Source of the DNA: Butyrivibrio sp. UBA3740
GTDB lineage: Bacteria; Bacillota; Clostridia; Lachnospirales; Lachnospiraceae
Direction: 5' to 3'
Length of the DNA: 17,604 nucleotides
NCBI GenBank assembly: GCA_002372465.1
Contig: DFGW01000187.1
Span: 1 to 17,604, forward strand
Positions 9,951 to 16,546 of this stretch are shown one piece after another. The notes beneath the pieces are model-generated. The model saw only the letters and a list, made by a program, of their open reading frames with translations. It did not search any database and was not told the DNA's origin. How positions within the stretch are numbered: position 1 is the stretch's first letter; each line of letters begins with the position of its first letter. A program made the position numbers and the translations under genes.

Positions 9951-10014
9951 CGTATATATTAGCCTACCTAATATTCAATTATTCTACGGCCGGATGTTCC
10001 CTGTGCGAAGCGCC

Positions 10015-10371
10015 TCATCCAAACAGGTCTATTGTACTGCCGCTCATGCCATAGCTGAGAGCTGTTGTGTCCTGGGAATAACCTGTTGTCATGCCCTGGA
10101 ACTTTGCTGCCACATCGTTGTAGAGCTTGTTTGCTTCCTGAGATTTTCTGACTACATCGGCTGACATGGCGAGAGGATTGCTCTCATCGTCAGTTGCCTT
10201 GGGAATCTCCTGAGCATTGGGATATATGACAGGGGGCGCATTCATTATGGCGCCGGACATTCCGGTCTCAAGAAATGCGTCTGAAACATTTGCCTGATTT
10301 TTAACCGGGTAGTTCATGGGCTGTACAAAAGACATACCGTATGAACCAACTCCTCCTACAGAAATTGCCAT
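10015..10371 (-). CDS. Small Met/Gly-rich protein of unknown function
   Basis: 118 residues starting MAISVGGVGSYGMSF. I chose the ATG at 10369-10371 because GAGGT lies 6 bases upstream. A GTG 36 bases further upstream would add 12 residues but has no ribosome site. The protein is rich in Gly, Met, Asn, Pro and Ser, has no signal peptide or membrane helix, and ends GSTIDLFG. A short helical stretch (about residues 69-95, around VVRKSQEANKLYNDVAAKF) is the only regular element. It loosely resembles short lachnospiral proteins that begin with M-x-I-S-G-V-x-x-x-Y and lack assigned roles; that likeness is from memory and weak. It has its own promoter and terminator, so it is a single-gene transcript. 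No function is proposed. Confidence 0.7.
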   Translation of the reverse strand: MAISVGGVGSYGMSFVQPMNYPVKNQANVSDAFLETGMSGAIMNAPPVIYPNAQEIPKATDDESNPLAMSADVVRKSQEANKLYNDVAAKFQGMTTGYSQDTTALSYGMSGSTIDLFG

Positions 10372-10402
10372 TCGTTTACCTCGTTGGGGCAGGCCCCATC
10401 TG

Positions 10403-10422
10403 TGCACTTAAATGCACTTAAA
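10403..10422. repeat. Two tandem copies of a 10-bp unit in the leader
   Basis: TGCACTTAAA occurs twice head to tail at 10403-10412 and 10413-10422, between the promoter (10447-10475) and the start codon of the small minus-strand gene. It would lie in the 5' untranslated RNA of that gene. The unit is one helical turn long, so both copies face the same side of the DNA. Confidence 0.75.
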
Positions 10423-10446
10423 TCCATACTTTTTCCTGCATCTTTT

Positions 10447-10475
10447 ATAATAGGCGCAGGTACTTTGAATTACAA
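10447..10475 (-). promoter_or_regulatory. Sigma-A-type promoter of the small minus-strand gene
   Basis: On the minus strand TTGTAA (10470-10475) and TATTAT (10447-10452) are separated by exactly 17 bases. Each matches four or five of six consensus bases. Transcription would start near 10440, giving a leader of about 70 bases that contains the tandem 10-bp repeat and the GAGGT ribosome site. Confidence 0.6.
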
Positions 10476-10518
10476 TTATGGCCCCCGAAACAATATGTAA
10501 AGTTTTTGGTATTATTTA

Positions 10519-10547
10519 TTAAATTTTGATAAACTTTATGATATTAT
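10519..10547 (+). promoter_or_regulatory. Weak candidate promoter of the 90-residue protein gene
   Basis: TATTAT at 10542-10547 has a poor -35 match, TTAAAT, 17 bases upstream. TTGATA at 10526-10531 is a better -35 box but too close. The stretch 10500-10550 is very AT-rich and diverges from the promoter at 10447-10475. A promoter is expected here; the exact boxes are uncertain. Confidence 0.3.
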
Positions 10548-10619
10548 ATTGTGGAGGGGTACTTAAAAACCTTCGGAATTGCAATCAAAATTTTGACCAA
10601 AGAGAAAGGAGCATCTGTC

Positions 10620-10892
10620 ATGCAAAACCAGCTGCGCTATTCTCCGTTCAAGCCAAATTTGAAGACAGCCGAAGTATTCGCTTGGGGTGATCCGGAGTAC
10701 AATTTATTTGACCAGCTCAATGAGAAATATGTGCAGAAACACCCAGAATTCTGCGATCTTTCCACTTATGAGAAGATGGTCATCAAGCAGCAGATTCATC
10801 ATGAAGCAATTGGTCTGACACCATTGAATCTTATTTTGGATTTGGTTGAGGATCCGCAATTTGATGAGTTCAGAGCAGTAGAAAATGTATGA
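10620..10892 (+). CDS. Hypothetical 90-residue soluble protein
   Basis: I place the start at ATG 10620, which has AAAGGAG 8 bases upstream. The frame runs back to a GTG at 10551, but that has no ribosome site. The product begins MQNQLRYSPFKPNLKTAEVF and is acidic toward its end (LDLVEDPQFDEFRAVENV). It has no signal peptide, membrane helix or cysteine cluster; a single Cys lies in the HPEFCDLSTYEKMV segment. Predicted content is mainly helical in the middle (STYEKMVIKQQIHHEAIGL). I do not recognise the family. It lies alone between its own AT-rich leader and a hairpin terminator, and is divergent from the Met/Gly-rich gene. Coding use and a clear ribosome site make it a believable gene. Confidence 0.65.
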   Translation: MQNQLRYSPFKPNLKTAEVFAWGDPEYNLFDQLNEKYVQKHPEFCDLSTYEKMVIKQQIHHEAIGLTPLNLILDLVEDPQFDEFRAVENV

Positions 10893-10929
10893 AATTTCAT
10901 TAACAATTATTGCTGCCAGGTAACCGAAA

Positions 10930-10979
10930 CGCCATGGGTTTTCCAAAGGGGAGGCTCATGGCGCTTCTATTGCATTTGT
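10930..10979 (+). terminator. Hairpin, probable weak intrinsic terminator
   Basis: Bases 10930-10944 (CGCCATGGGTTTTCC) pair with 10949-10963 over 15 positions, several of them G-T wobbles, around a 4-base loop. The tail is CTTCTATTGCATTT, a poor U-tract. It sits between the 90-residue gene and the three-helix membrane protein gene, so it may terminate only partly or act as an RNA stability element. Confidence 0.5.
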
Positions 10980-11025
10980 ACTTTATGGTTGTTACAATTA
11001 ATTGCATAAAGAGGGGGTTCACTTT

Positions 11026-11550
11026 ATGCTAAATTTAATGTATGTGGGGATTGCTTTTTCACTGGTTTTTTACGTGGTGTTTGGTTTAGCCGTCCGCTTC
11101 ATGGAGCTCACCGATAAAGCCAGGAATAAAGCGAGACTTCTGATTCTTGTAATTTCCATGATTATTTTTGCAATAAGTGGTTCTTGTGCCGGAGTCCTTA
11201 ATCTGAAAATGGGGCTTACTCTTTACGGCGTCGCTTTGATTGTGCTTTCCGTCCTTGCAATTGTCTTTGTGCTTTCCATCTTAGTCGAACTTCATCAGAT
11301 AAACTTCAGAGTGCGCATGCGTCGCTTCATGGTTCTTTTTGACGTGGTGGATAAGTTCCTTACTGAGGGAAAGAGCCGCGAAGAGATCATGTCTTATCTG
11401 ACGGACATCCAAAAGCTTTCGTCCAGGGAGGCATCTGATTTCATGGAATTTATCTCCGACCCTAACAACCATCAGTTTTTGGCTGACGTAAACGCCAAGA
11501 TCCAGGAAGCCAAAATGGTGAAGAAGGCCGAAACCGATTATTTCCGCTGA
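11026..11550 (+). CDS. Small membrane protein, three helices plus cytoplasmic tail, unknown function
   Basis: 174 residues from ATG 11026, which has AGAGGGGG about 9 bases upstream. A TTG at 11002 in the same frame precedes that ribosome site and is not used. Hydrophobic helices lie at about residues 4-23, 38-58 and 64-87. The loop at 24-37 carries five basic residues (R24, K31, R33, K35, R37), which places it inside. The N-terminus is then outside and the 90-174 tail inside. The tail is charged and helical (FRVRMRRFMVLFDVVDKFL, then KSREEIMSYLTDIQKLSSREASDFMEFI). I do not recognise the family. It ends at a good terminator just before the liv operon, so it is probably not co-transcribed with the transporter. 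A sensing, scaffold or transport-accessory role would be a guess. Confidence 0.7.
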   Translation: MLNLMYVGIAFSLVFYVVFGLAVRFMELTDKARNKARLLILVISMIIFAISGSCAGVLNLKMGLTLYGVALIVLSVLAIVFVLSILVELHQINFRVRMRRFMVLFDVVDKFLTEGKSREEIMSYLTDIQKLSSREASDFMEFISDPNNHQFLADVNAKIQEAKMVKKAETDYFR

Positions 11551-11598
11551 TATTTCTTTTGCCCGGGGCCCATGGCCCATATGTTAAAAGAGCTAACG

Positions 11599-11634
11599 GT
11601 GGCTCTCAGGTTTATCCCTGGGAGTCACTTTTTT
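11599..11634 (+). terminator. Intrinsic terminator after the three-helix membrane protein gene
   Basis: A 12-bp stem (11599-11610 with 11617-11628, including two G-T wobbles) closes a 6-base loop and is followed by six T residues (11629-11634). It is the clearest plus-strand terminator before the transporter operon. Confidence 0.8.
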
Positions 11635-11645
11635 GCTTTAAAGTA

Positions 11646-11684
11646 TTGACTTTTTAAAGGAATTCATTTAAGTTAAAATATAAC
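11646..11684 (+). promoter_or_regulatory. Probable promoter region of livJ
   Basis: The region between the terminator and the ribosome site contains TTGACT (11646-11651), TAAAAT (11674-11679) and TATAAC (11679-11684). The TTGACT to TAAAAT spacing is 22 bases, too long for a standard pair, so the exact boxes are unclear. A promoter must lie here if the upstream terminator works. I see no room for a T-box or known amino-acid riboswitch. Confidence 0.4.
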
Positions 11685-11724
11685 ATTGTATACAAATATA
11701 CATTTGAATGAGGAGGATATGTTT

Positions 11725-12897
11725 ATGAAGAAGTTTAATAAAGTAGTAAGTGCTTGTTTGGCTTCTGCCATGGCCCTTACAATGCTTGCAGGATGTGGAG
11801 ACGGAGCTGCTCAGTCAGCAGATTCAGAAAGCGGAACATTTAAGATCGGAGCTATCGGACCTCTTACAGGTGCAGCTGCTGCATATGGTAACGCAGTTGT
11901 TAACGGAGCACAGATCGCTGTAGACGAGATCAACGCTGCAGGTGGAATCAACGGATATCAGATAGAGTACAAGGGCGAGGACGACGAGCTCAACGCAGAG
12001 AAGTCAGTAAACGCCTACAACACCCTTAAGGACTGGGGTATGCAGGTACTGGTTGGATCAACTACATCTGCCTGCTCAATCGCTGTTTCTGAGAATACAA
12101 AGGCAGACAACATGTTCCAGCTCACACCTTCGGGATCAGCTGAGGACTGCGTAAAGTATGACAATGTATTCCGTGTATGCTTCTCAGATCCTAACCAGGG
12201 TATCGCTTCTGCTCAGTACATCAGCGACCACAACCTGGCTACAAAGGTTGGTATCATTTATGACAACTCTGACGTTTATTCTTCAGGTATTTACCAGAAG
12301 TTCGTTGAGGAGTCAGCAGGTAAGAACTATGAAGTAGTTTCAGCTGAGGCTTATACACAGGACAACAACACAGATTTCTCAGTTCAGCTCCAGAAGGCTA
12401 AGGACGCAGGTGCTGATCTTGTATTCCTTCCTATTTATTATTCAGATGCATCCCTGATCCTTACACAGGCTAACACAATGGGATATGCACCTACATTCTT
12501 CGGTGTAGACGGTATGGATGGAATCCTTACAGTTGAGAACTTTGACACATCACTTGCAGAGGGACTTATGCTTCTTACACCTTTCGCAGCTGATGCAACA
12601 GACGACCTTACAGTTAACTTCGTTAAGAAGTACAACGAGAAGTACGGCGAGACACCTAACCAGTTCGCAGCTGATGCATACGACGCAGTATTCATCATCA
12701 AGGCAGCTATGGAGAAGGCCGGCGTTACTCCTGACATGAGCGTTTCTGATATCTGCGATGCTGTTAAGGGTGCTATGGTACAGATTGAGGCATCAGGTCT
12801 TACATCTTCCAAGATGACATGGGATGCTTCAGGTGAGCCTAACAAAGAGCCTAAGGCCGTTGTTATCAAGAATGGCGCTTATGTTTCAGCCGAATAA
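11725..12897 (+). CDS. livJ: Branched-chain amino-acid type ABC transporter, lipid-anchored binding protein
   Basis: 390 residues. AGGAGG at 11711-11716 is 8 bases from ATG 11725 but only 2 from the in-frame ATG at 11719, so 11725 is chosen. MKKFNKVV starts a lipoprotein signal peptide with lipobox L-A-G-C, Cys24 being the lipidated residue. The mature part is a type I periplasmic-binding fold of the Peripla_BP_6 / LivJ kind: FKIGAIGPLTGAAAAYGNAVVNG at its start, an INAAGGINGYQIEY loop and a QLTPSGSAED ligand-pocket segment. It would capture a hydrophobic amino acid, or a related small ligand such as a short amide, outside the membrane and deliver it to LivHM. Ligand identity cannot be read from sequence. 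It is followed by a hairpin and then livH, which suggests it is produced in excess over the permease. Confidence 0.93.
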   Translation: MKKFNKVVSACLASAMALTMLAGCGDGAAQSADSESGTFKIGAIGPLTGAAAAYGNAVVNGAQIAVDEINAAGGINGYQIEYKGEDDELNAEKSVNAYNTLKDWGMQVLVGSTTSACSIAVSENTKADNMFQLTPSGSAEDCVKYDNVFRVCFSDPNQGIASAQYISDHNLATKVGIIYDNSDVYSSGIYQKFVEESAGKNYEVVSAEAYTQDNNTDFSVQLQKAKDAGADLVFLPIYYSDASLILTQANTMGYAPTFFGVDGMDGILTVENFDTSLAEGLMLLTPFAADATDDLTVNFVKKYNEKYGETPNQFAADAYDAVFIIKAAMEKAGVTPDMSVSDICDAVKGAMVQIEASGLTSSKMTWDASGEPNKEPKAVVIKNGAYVSAE

Positions 12898-12914
12898 CTT
12901 TAATATGATTTTTA

Positions 12915-12923
12915 TGATATAAT
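12915..12923 (+). promoter_or_regulatory. Extended -10 promoter before livH
   Basis: TGATATAAT matches the TGnTATAAT extended -10 element fully. No good -35 box is present 16-18 bases upstream, which extended -10 promoters can do without. Transcription would begin near 12930, just before the hairpin at 12937-12964, and would supply livHMGF independently of livJ. Confidence 0.5.
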
Positions 12924-12936
12924 TTATGTTAATCAG

Positions 12937-12970
12937 CAAGGGATGCTGTCACAGGCATCCCTTGTTTTAT
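12937..12970 (+). terminator. Hairpin between livJ and livH, terminator or attenuator
   Basis: A perfect 10-bp stem (CAAGGGATGC at 12937-12946 with 12955-12964) has an 8-base loop and is followed by TTTTAT. It resembles an intrinsic terminator with a short U-tract, so partial read-through into livH is likely. This would give more livJ than livHMGF message. The ribosome site of livH (GGAGG at 12973) starts directly after it. Confidence 0.7.
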
Positions 12971-12984
12971 ATGGAGGTGTTGGG

Positions 12985-13869
12985 ATGAGTTTTTTGACCT
13001 ATCTCATAAATGGATTAAGTCTGGGGAGTATATACGCGATAATTGCCCTTGGATACACCATGGTTTACGGTATCGCCAAGATGCTGAATTTCGCTCATGG
13101 TGACTTTATCATGGTGGGCTGCTATATTATTTTTTCCGTAAGCGCAGCGCTTTCGGGGAATTCTGTAGTGGGAATAATTATTGCCATAGTGCTTTGTACG
13201 CTCCTTGGTGTCACCACGGAGTTTGTGGCGTACAGGCCTCTTCGCGGAGCTGCATCTCCACTGGCGGTTCTTATCACAGCCATCGGCGTCAGCTATCTTC
13301 TTGAGAATATTGCACTTCTTATCTACGGCGCAGATATCAAATCATTTTCATCAGTAATTACATGGGAAGGCCTCTCTTTTGCGGATGGCCAGCTGAAGAT
13401 CCAGGGTGTCACGATCGTGACCATCCTTGTCAGCGTGGTTATCCTTATCGCACTTCAGCTGTTCATCAACAAGACCAAGCAGGGACAGGCTATGCTGGCT
13501 GCTTCAGAGGACAAGGGCGCAGCTACACTTATGGGTATCAACGTCAACAGGACAATTGCCCTGACCTTTGCTATTGGTTCAGCGCTGGCAGCCATCGCCG
13601 GAGCGCTTCTTTGCTCGGCTTATCCGTCGCTTTCTCCATACACAGGCGCGATGCCCGGTATCAAGGCCTTCGTAGCAGCGGTTCTTGGTGGTATCGGATC
13701 CATCCCCGGAGCAATGATCGGCGGACTGGTGCTTGGAATTGTTGAGATATTGTCCAAGACTTATATTTCCTCGCAGCTGTCAGATGCTATCGTGTTTGGT
13801 ATCCTGGTAGTTGTGCTGCTTGTTAAGCCTACAGGAATCCTGGGAAAACAGATACAGGAAAAGGTGTAA
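12985..13869 (+). CDS. livH: Branched-chain amino-acid ABC transporter permease
   Basis: 294 residues from ATG 12985, which has GGAGG 7 bases upstream. Upstream in-frame codons back to 12943 overlap the hairpin and are not used. The N-terminal segment GLSLGSIYAIIALGYTMVYGIAKMLNFAHGDFIMVG is a hallmark of the LivH / BPD_transp_2 family. About eight hydrophobic segments follow. The conserved cytoplasmic loop AMLAASEDKGAATLMGINVNR and the later GGIGSIPGAMIGGLVLGIVE segment are present. It forms the translocation pore together with LivM, powered by LivG and LivF. It ends 4 bases before the livM start, so the two are co-translated. Length is close to E. coli LivH. Confidence 0.93.
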   Translation: MSFLTYLINGLSLGSIYAIIALGYTMVYGIAKMLNFAHGDFIMVGCYIIFSVSAALSGNSVVGIIIAIVLCTLLGVTTEFVAYRPLRGAASPLAVLITAIGVSYLLENIALLIYGADIKSFSSVITWEGLSFADGQLKIQGVTIVTILVSVVILIALQLFINKTKQGQAMLAASEDKGAATLMGINVNRTIALTFAIGSALAAIAGALLCSAYPSLSPYTGAMPGIKAFVAAVLGGIGSIPGAMIGGLVLGIVEILSKTYISSQLSDAIVFGILVVVLLVKPTGILGKQIQEKV

Positions 13870-13873
13870 AGCT

Positions 13874-14929
13874 ATGAATAAAACAACCAAATCAAATTTA
13901 ATTACCTATGGCATCGTGATAGCTGCCTATATTATTGTAGAAATCCTTATGCTGACGGGGAATATCTCCAGTCACTTAAAGGGCCTTCTGGTTCCAATGA
14001 CATATTATGCTGTTATCGCTGTGGCGCTGAATTTGTGCGTAGGAATCCTGGGTGAGCTCAGTATCGGACACTGTGGATTCATGTGCATAGGAGCGTTCTT
14101 TAGTGCCTTTTTCTCAAGGGCAACAGAGAATTCAATTCCAACCGTGCCAAGATTTATCCTTGCTTTCATAATCGGAATCGCATTCGCAGCTCTTTTCGGC
14201 TTTCTTATTGGTATTCCGGTTCTCAGGCTAAAGGGTGACTACCTTGCAATCGTTACACTGGCCTTTGGTGAGATCATAAAGAACGTTATCAATGCTCTTT
14301 ACATCGGAATAGACAGCAAGGGAATCCATTTTACCATGAAGAGTGCTCTTGATCTTGGAATGGAGCCGGATGGAGACATCATCGTCAACGGAGCCATGGG
14401 AATTACCGGAACTCCGCATAATGCCAATTTTACAGTGGGTATTGTGGTGCTTCTGATAGCTCTTTTCGTGGTGCAGAATCTCATTAATTCCAGGGACGGC
14501 CGTGCTATCATGGCGATCCGTGACAACTATATTGCTGCAGAAGCTACAGGCATCAACGTTACCAGCTACAAGATGATGGCATTTACGATTTCGGCGGCCA
14601 TTGCCGGGGCGGCAGGAGTTCTTTTCTCCCATAACATCACAACCCTGACGGCCTCATCTCAGTACTTCGGCTTCAACGCCTCCATCATGATCCTGGTTTA
14701 CGTGGTGCTGGGCGGAATCGGAAATATTCGCGGAAGTGTCATCGCAGCCTGCATTTTGTACCTGCTACCTGAGATGCTCAGAGGCTTCAACACATACAGA
14801 ATGCTGATCTATTCAATCGTGCTCATCGTTATGATGATCGTGAACTGGTCACCGAAGGTTATCGAGTGGCGTAAAAAGACATTTGGGCGCATGAACCTTC
14901 CATGGCGCAAGGCAAAGGAGGTGGCTTAA
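13874..14929 (+). CDS. livM: Branched-chain amino-acid ABC transporter permease
   Basis: 351 residues starting MNKTTKSNLITYGIV at ATG 13874. AAGG about 9 bases upstream lies within the end of livH. Earlier in-frame codons overlap livH and give a polar, implausible N-terminus. Family hallmarks are LNLCVGILGELSIGHCGFMCIGAFF, LRLKGDYLAIVTLAFGEIIKNV and the cytoplasmic loop GRAIMAIRDNYIAAEATGINV. About nine membrane segments are visible. It pairs with LivH to form the pore. It is shorter than E. coli LivM because the N-terminal extension of that protein is missing, which is common in Firmicutes. Its stop codon directly abuts the ATG of livG, and the ribosome site GGAGGTGG of livG lies in its last codons, indicating translational coupling. 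Confidence 0.93.
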   Translation: MNKTTKSNLITYGIVIAAYIIVEILMLTGNISSHLKGLLVPMTYYAVIAVALNLCVGILGELSIGHCGFMCIGAFFSAFFSRATENSIPTVPRFILAFIIGIAFAALFGFLIGIPVLRLKGDYLAIVTLAFGEIIKNVINALYIGIDSKGIHFTMKSALDLGMEPDGDIIVNGAMGITGTPHNANFTVGIVVLLIALFVVQNLINSRDGRAIMAIRDNYIAAEATGINVTSYKMMAFTISAAIAGAAGVLFSHNITTLTASSQYFGFNASIMILVYVVLGGIGNIRGSVIAACILYLLPEMLRGFNTYRMLIYSIVLIVMMIVNWSPKVIEWRKKTFGRMNLPWRKAKEVA

Positions 14930-15688
14930 ATGGCACTTCTGGACGTAAATAACTTAAGCATTTCTTTTGGCGGTCTTAGGGCCGTTGATAATTTCAATAT
15001 TACTATCGAAAAGGGCGAGCTTTACGGGCTTATCGGACCCAACGGCGCTGGAAAGACAACTGTATTCAATCTTCTGACAGGTGTGTACAAGCCAAATGAA
15101 GGTATCATCAGACTTGACGGCGAGGACATTACCCGAAAGAGTACCATAGAGATCAATCATGCCGGTATTGCCAGGACTTTCCAGAACATCAGGCTTTTCA
15201 AGAATATGCCGGTTATCGACAACGTAAAGGTTGGGCTCTCAGAGCGCTTTAAGTACAGTGCTCTGGAGGGTGTGCTTCATCTTGGCAAGTTCAGCCGTGT
15301 TGAAAAAGAGATGGATGCAGAGGCCATGAGGCTTTTAAAGGTCTTTGATCTGGACGGAGAGAGGGATACGTTGGCTGCAAACCTACCTTATGGTAAGCAG
15401 CGTAAGCTGGAGATTGCCCGTGCCATGGCTACTAATCCCAAGCTCCTGCTTCTGGATGAGCCGGCAGCAGGCATGAATCCCAACGAGACTAAAGAGCTTA
15501 TGGACACAATTGCTCTGGTCCGCAGGGAGTTTGATATGACCATTCTTCTTATAGAGCATGATATGAAGCTGGTTTCAGGTATTTGTGAGAAGCTTACAGT
15601 ACTGAACTTTGGCCGGGTCCTTTGCCAGGGCGAGACCAAAGAAGTGCTTACTAATCCGGAAGTTATTACAGCTTATTTAGGAGAGTAA
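14930..15688 (+). CDS. livG: Branched-chain amino-acid ABC transporter ATPase LivG
   Basis: 252 residues. Walker A GPNGAGKTT is at 36-44, Q-loop Gln85 in RTFQNIRLF, and Walker B LLLLD at 172-176 with catalytic Glu177. The switch His210 is in IEHDMKL. The signature is LPYGKQ (152-157) in place of LSGGQ, which is normal for LivG proteins. The C-terminal part VLCQGETKEVLTNPEVITAYLGE is the BCA_ABC_TP_C extension typical of this subfamily. It hydrolyses ATP on the cytoplasmic face, as a dimer with LivF, to drive import through LivHM. The start codon follows the livM stop without a gap. Confidence 0.95.
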   Translation: MALLDVNNLSISFGGLRAVDNFNITIEKGELYGLIGPNGAGKTTVFNLLTGVYKPNEGIIRLDGEDITRKSTIEINHAGIARTFQNIRLFKNMPVIDNVKVGLSERFKYSALEGVLHLGKFSRVEKEMDAEAMRLLKVFDLDGERDTLAANLPYGKQRKLEIARAMATNPKLLLLDEPAAGMNPNETKELMDTIALVRREFDMTILLIEHDMKLVSGICEKLTVLNFGRVLCQGETKEVLTNPEVITAYLGE

Positions 15689-15694
15689 TTAACA

Positions 15695-16411
15695 ATGGCT
15701 GATTCAATTTTGAAAGTCAATGATTTAAGTGTATATTATGGCGTGATTCAGGCGCTGAAGGGGATTTCCTTTCACGTAGACAGGGGAGAGATTGTTGCTC
15801 TTATCGGTGCTAATGGTGCAGGAAAGACCACAACTCTTCATACTCTGTCAGGGCTGATAAACGCTGATAAAGGTAGTATACAATATAAAGGCTGGGAGCT
15901 TACCAAGATCCCGGGACATAAGATCGTAAGCCTTGGCATGGCTCAGGTGCCGGAGGGCAGACGTGTATTCGCTGAGATGACGGTTCTGCAGAACCTGAAG
16001 ATGGGAGCCTTTACCAGAGCCGACAAGGCAGAGATGGATGGAACGCTTCGGAACATTTACAAGAGATTTCCTCGTCTTGAGGAGCGTAAGAACCAGCTGG
16101 CTGGAACCTTATCCGGCGGTGAGCAGCAGATGCTGGCCATGGGAAGAGCGTTGATGTCCCATCCTGACCTAATCCTTATGGATGAGCCGTCCATGGGACT
16201 TTCCCCGATTTTTGTTAATGAGATTTTCAGCATCATCGAAGACGTAAACAAGGATGGCGTTACGGTGCTTTTAGTAGAGCAGAACGCAAAGAAGGCTCTT
16301 TCTATCGCAAACCGCGCCTACGTTCTCGAGACAGGATCCATCATCAAAGAGGGCGACGCCAAGGAGCTGCTCAATGATGAAGATATTAAGAAGGCTTATC
16401 TTGGTGAGTAG
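15695..16411 (+). CDS. livF: Branched-chain amino-acid ABC transporter ATPase LivF
   Basis: 238 residues. Walker A GANGAGKTT is at 38-46, the LivF hallmark QVPEGRRVF at 84-92, the signature LSGGEQQ at 139-145 and Walker B LILMD at 159-163 with Glu164. The usual switch histidine is replaced by Gln196 (LVEQNAKKAL), which is characteristic of LivF rather than a defect. It partners LivG in the ATPase dimer. It starts 6 bases after livG; AGGAGAG in the last livG codons is its ribosome site. No clear terminator follows, so transcripts may continue into the kinase-like gene. Confidence 0.95.
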   Translation: MADSILKVNDLSVYYGVIQALKGISFHVDRGEIVALIGANGAGKTTTLHTLSGLINADKGSIQYKGWELTKIPGHKIVSLGMAQVPEGRRVFAEMTVLQNLKMGAFTRADKAEMDGTLRNIYKRFPRLEERKNQLAGTLSGGEQQMLAMGRALMSHPDLILMDEPSMGLSPIFVNEIFSIIEDVNKDGVTVLLVEQNAKKALSIANRAYVLETGSIIKEGDAKELLNDEDIKKAYLGE

Positions 16412-16500
16412 AGCACTTGGGTAGACGTCTGTAGAGGCTGGAACAGTATTCCTGATATGCCACTGACTTGTATCTATGTGCAGTAAATTGATTGTGCATG

Positions 16501-16506
16501 TATAAT
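16501..16506 (+). promoter_or_regulatory. -10 box upstream of the cytidylate-kinase-like gene
   Basis: A perfect TATAAT is preceded directly by ATG. No acceptable -35 box lies 15-19 bases upstream. A start near 16513 would leave a leader of about 34 bases with GGAGGG before the ATG. The 135-base gap 16412-16546 otherwise holds only a short palindrome AGACGTCT at 16423-16430. Confidence 0.45.
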
Positions 16507-16546
16507 AGTAAGTGGGAATAGCAAGACTATTTGCTTTGGAGGGAAC

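Noticed and set aside
11686..11724. Longer N-terminus for the binding protein
   Set aside because: It would put the ribosome site AGGAGG inside the coding sequence and place 13 polar residues before a perfect lipoprotein signal peptide.
11635..11724. Possible T-box or amino-acid riboswitch upstream of livJ
   Set aside because: The space between the terminator and the ribosome site is under 90 bases, AT-rich, and shows no T-box motif or terminator/antiterminator pair.
14228..14632. Minus-strand frame of 134 residues inside livM
   Set aside because: It lies wholly antisense to a canonical permease, has a His/Asn-rich meaningless composition and no ribosome site.
15383..15400. LivG signature LPYGKQ instead of LSGGQ as a possible defect
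   Set aside because: A Y-G-Q/K-Q signature is usual in LivG ATPases; all other motifs are intact.
16274..16291. LivF lacks the switch histidine (Gln196)
   Set aside because: LVEQNA with Gln at this position is the normal LivF form.
16423..16430. Palindrome AGACGTCT between livF and the kinase-like gene
   Set aside because: Eight bases only, with no flanking extension, T-tract or second copy; compatible with chance.
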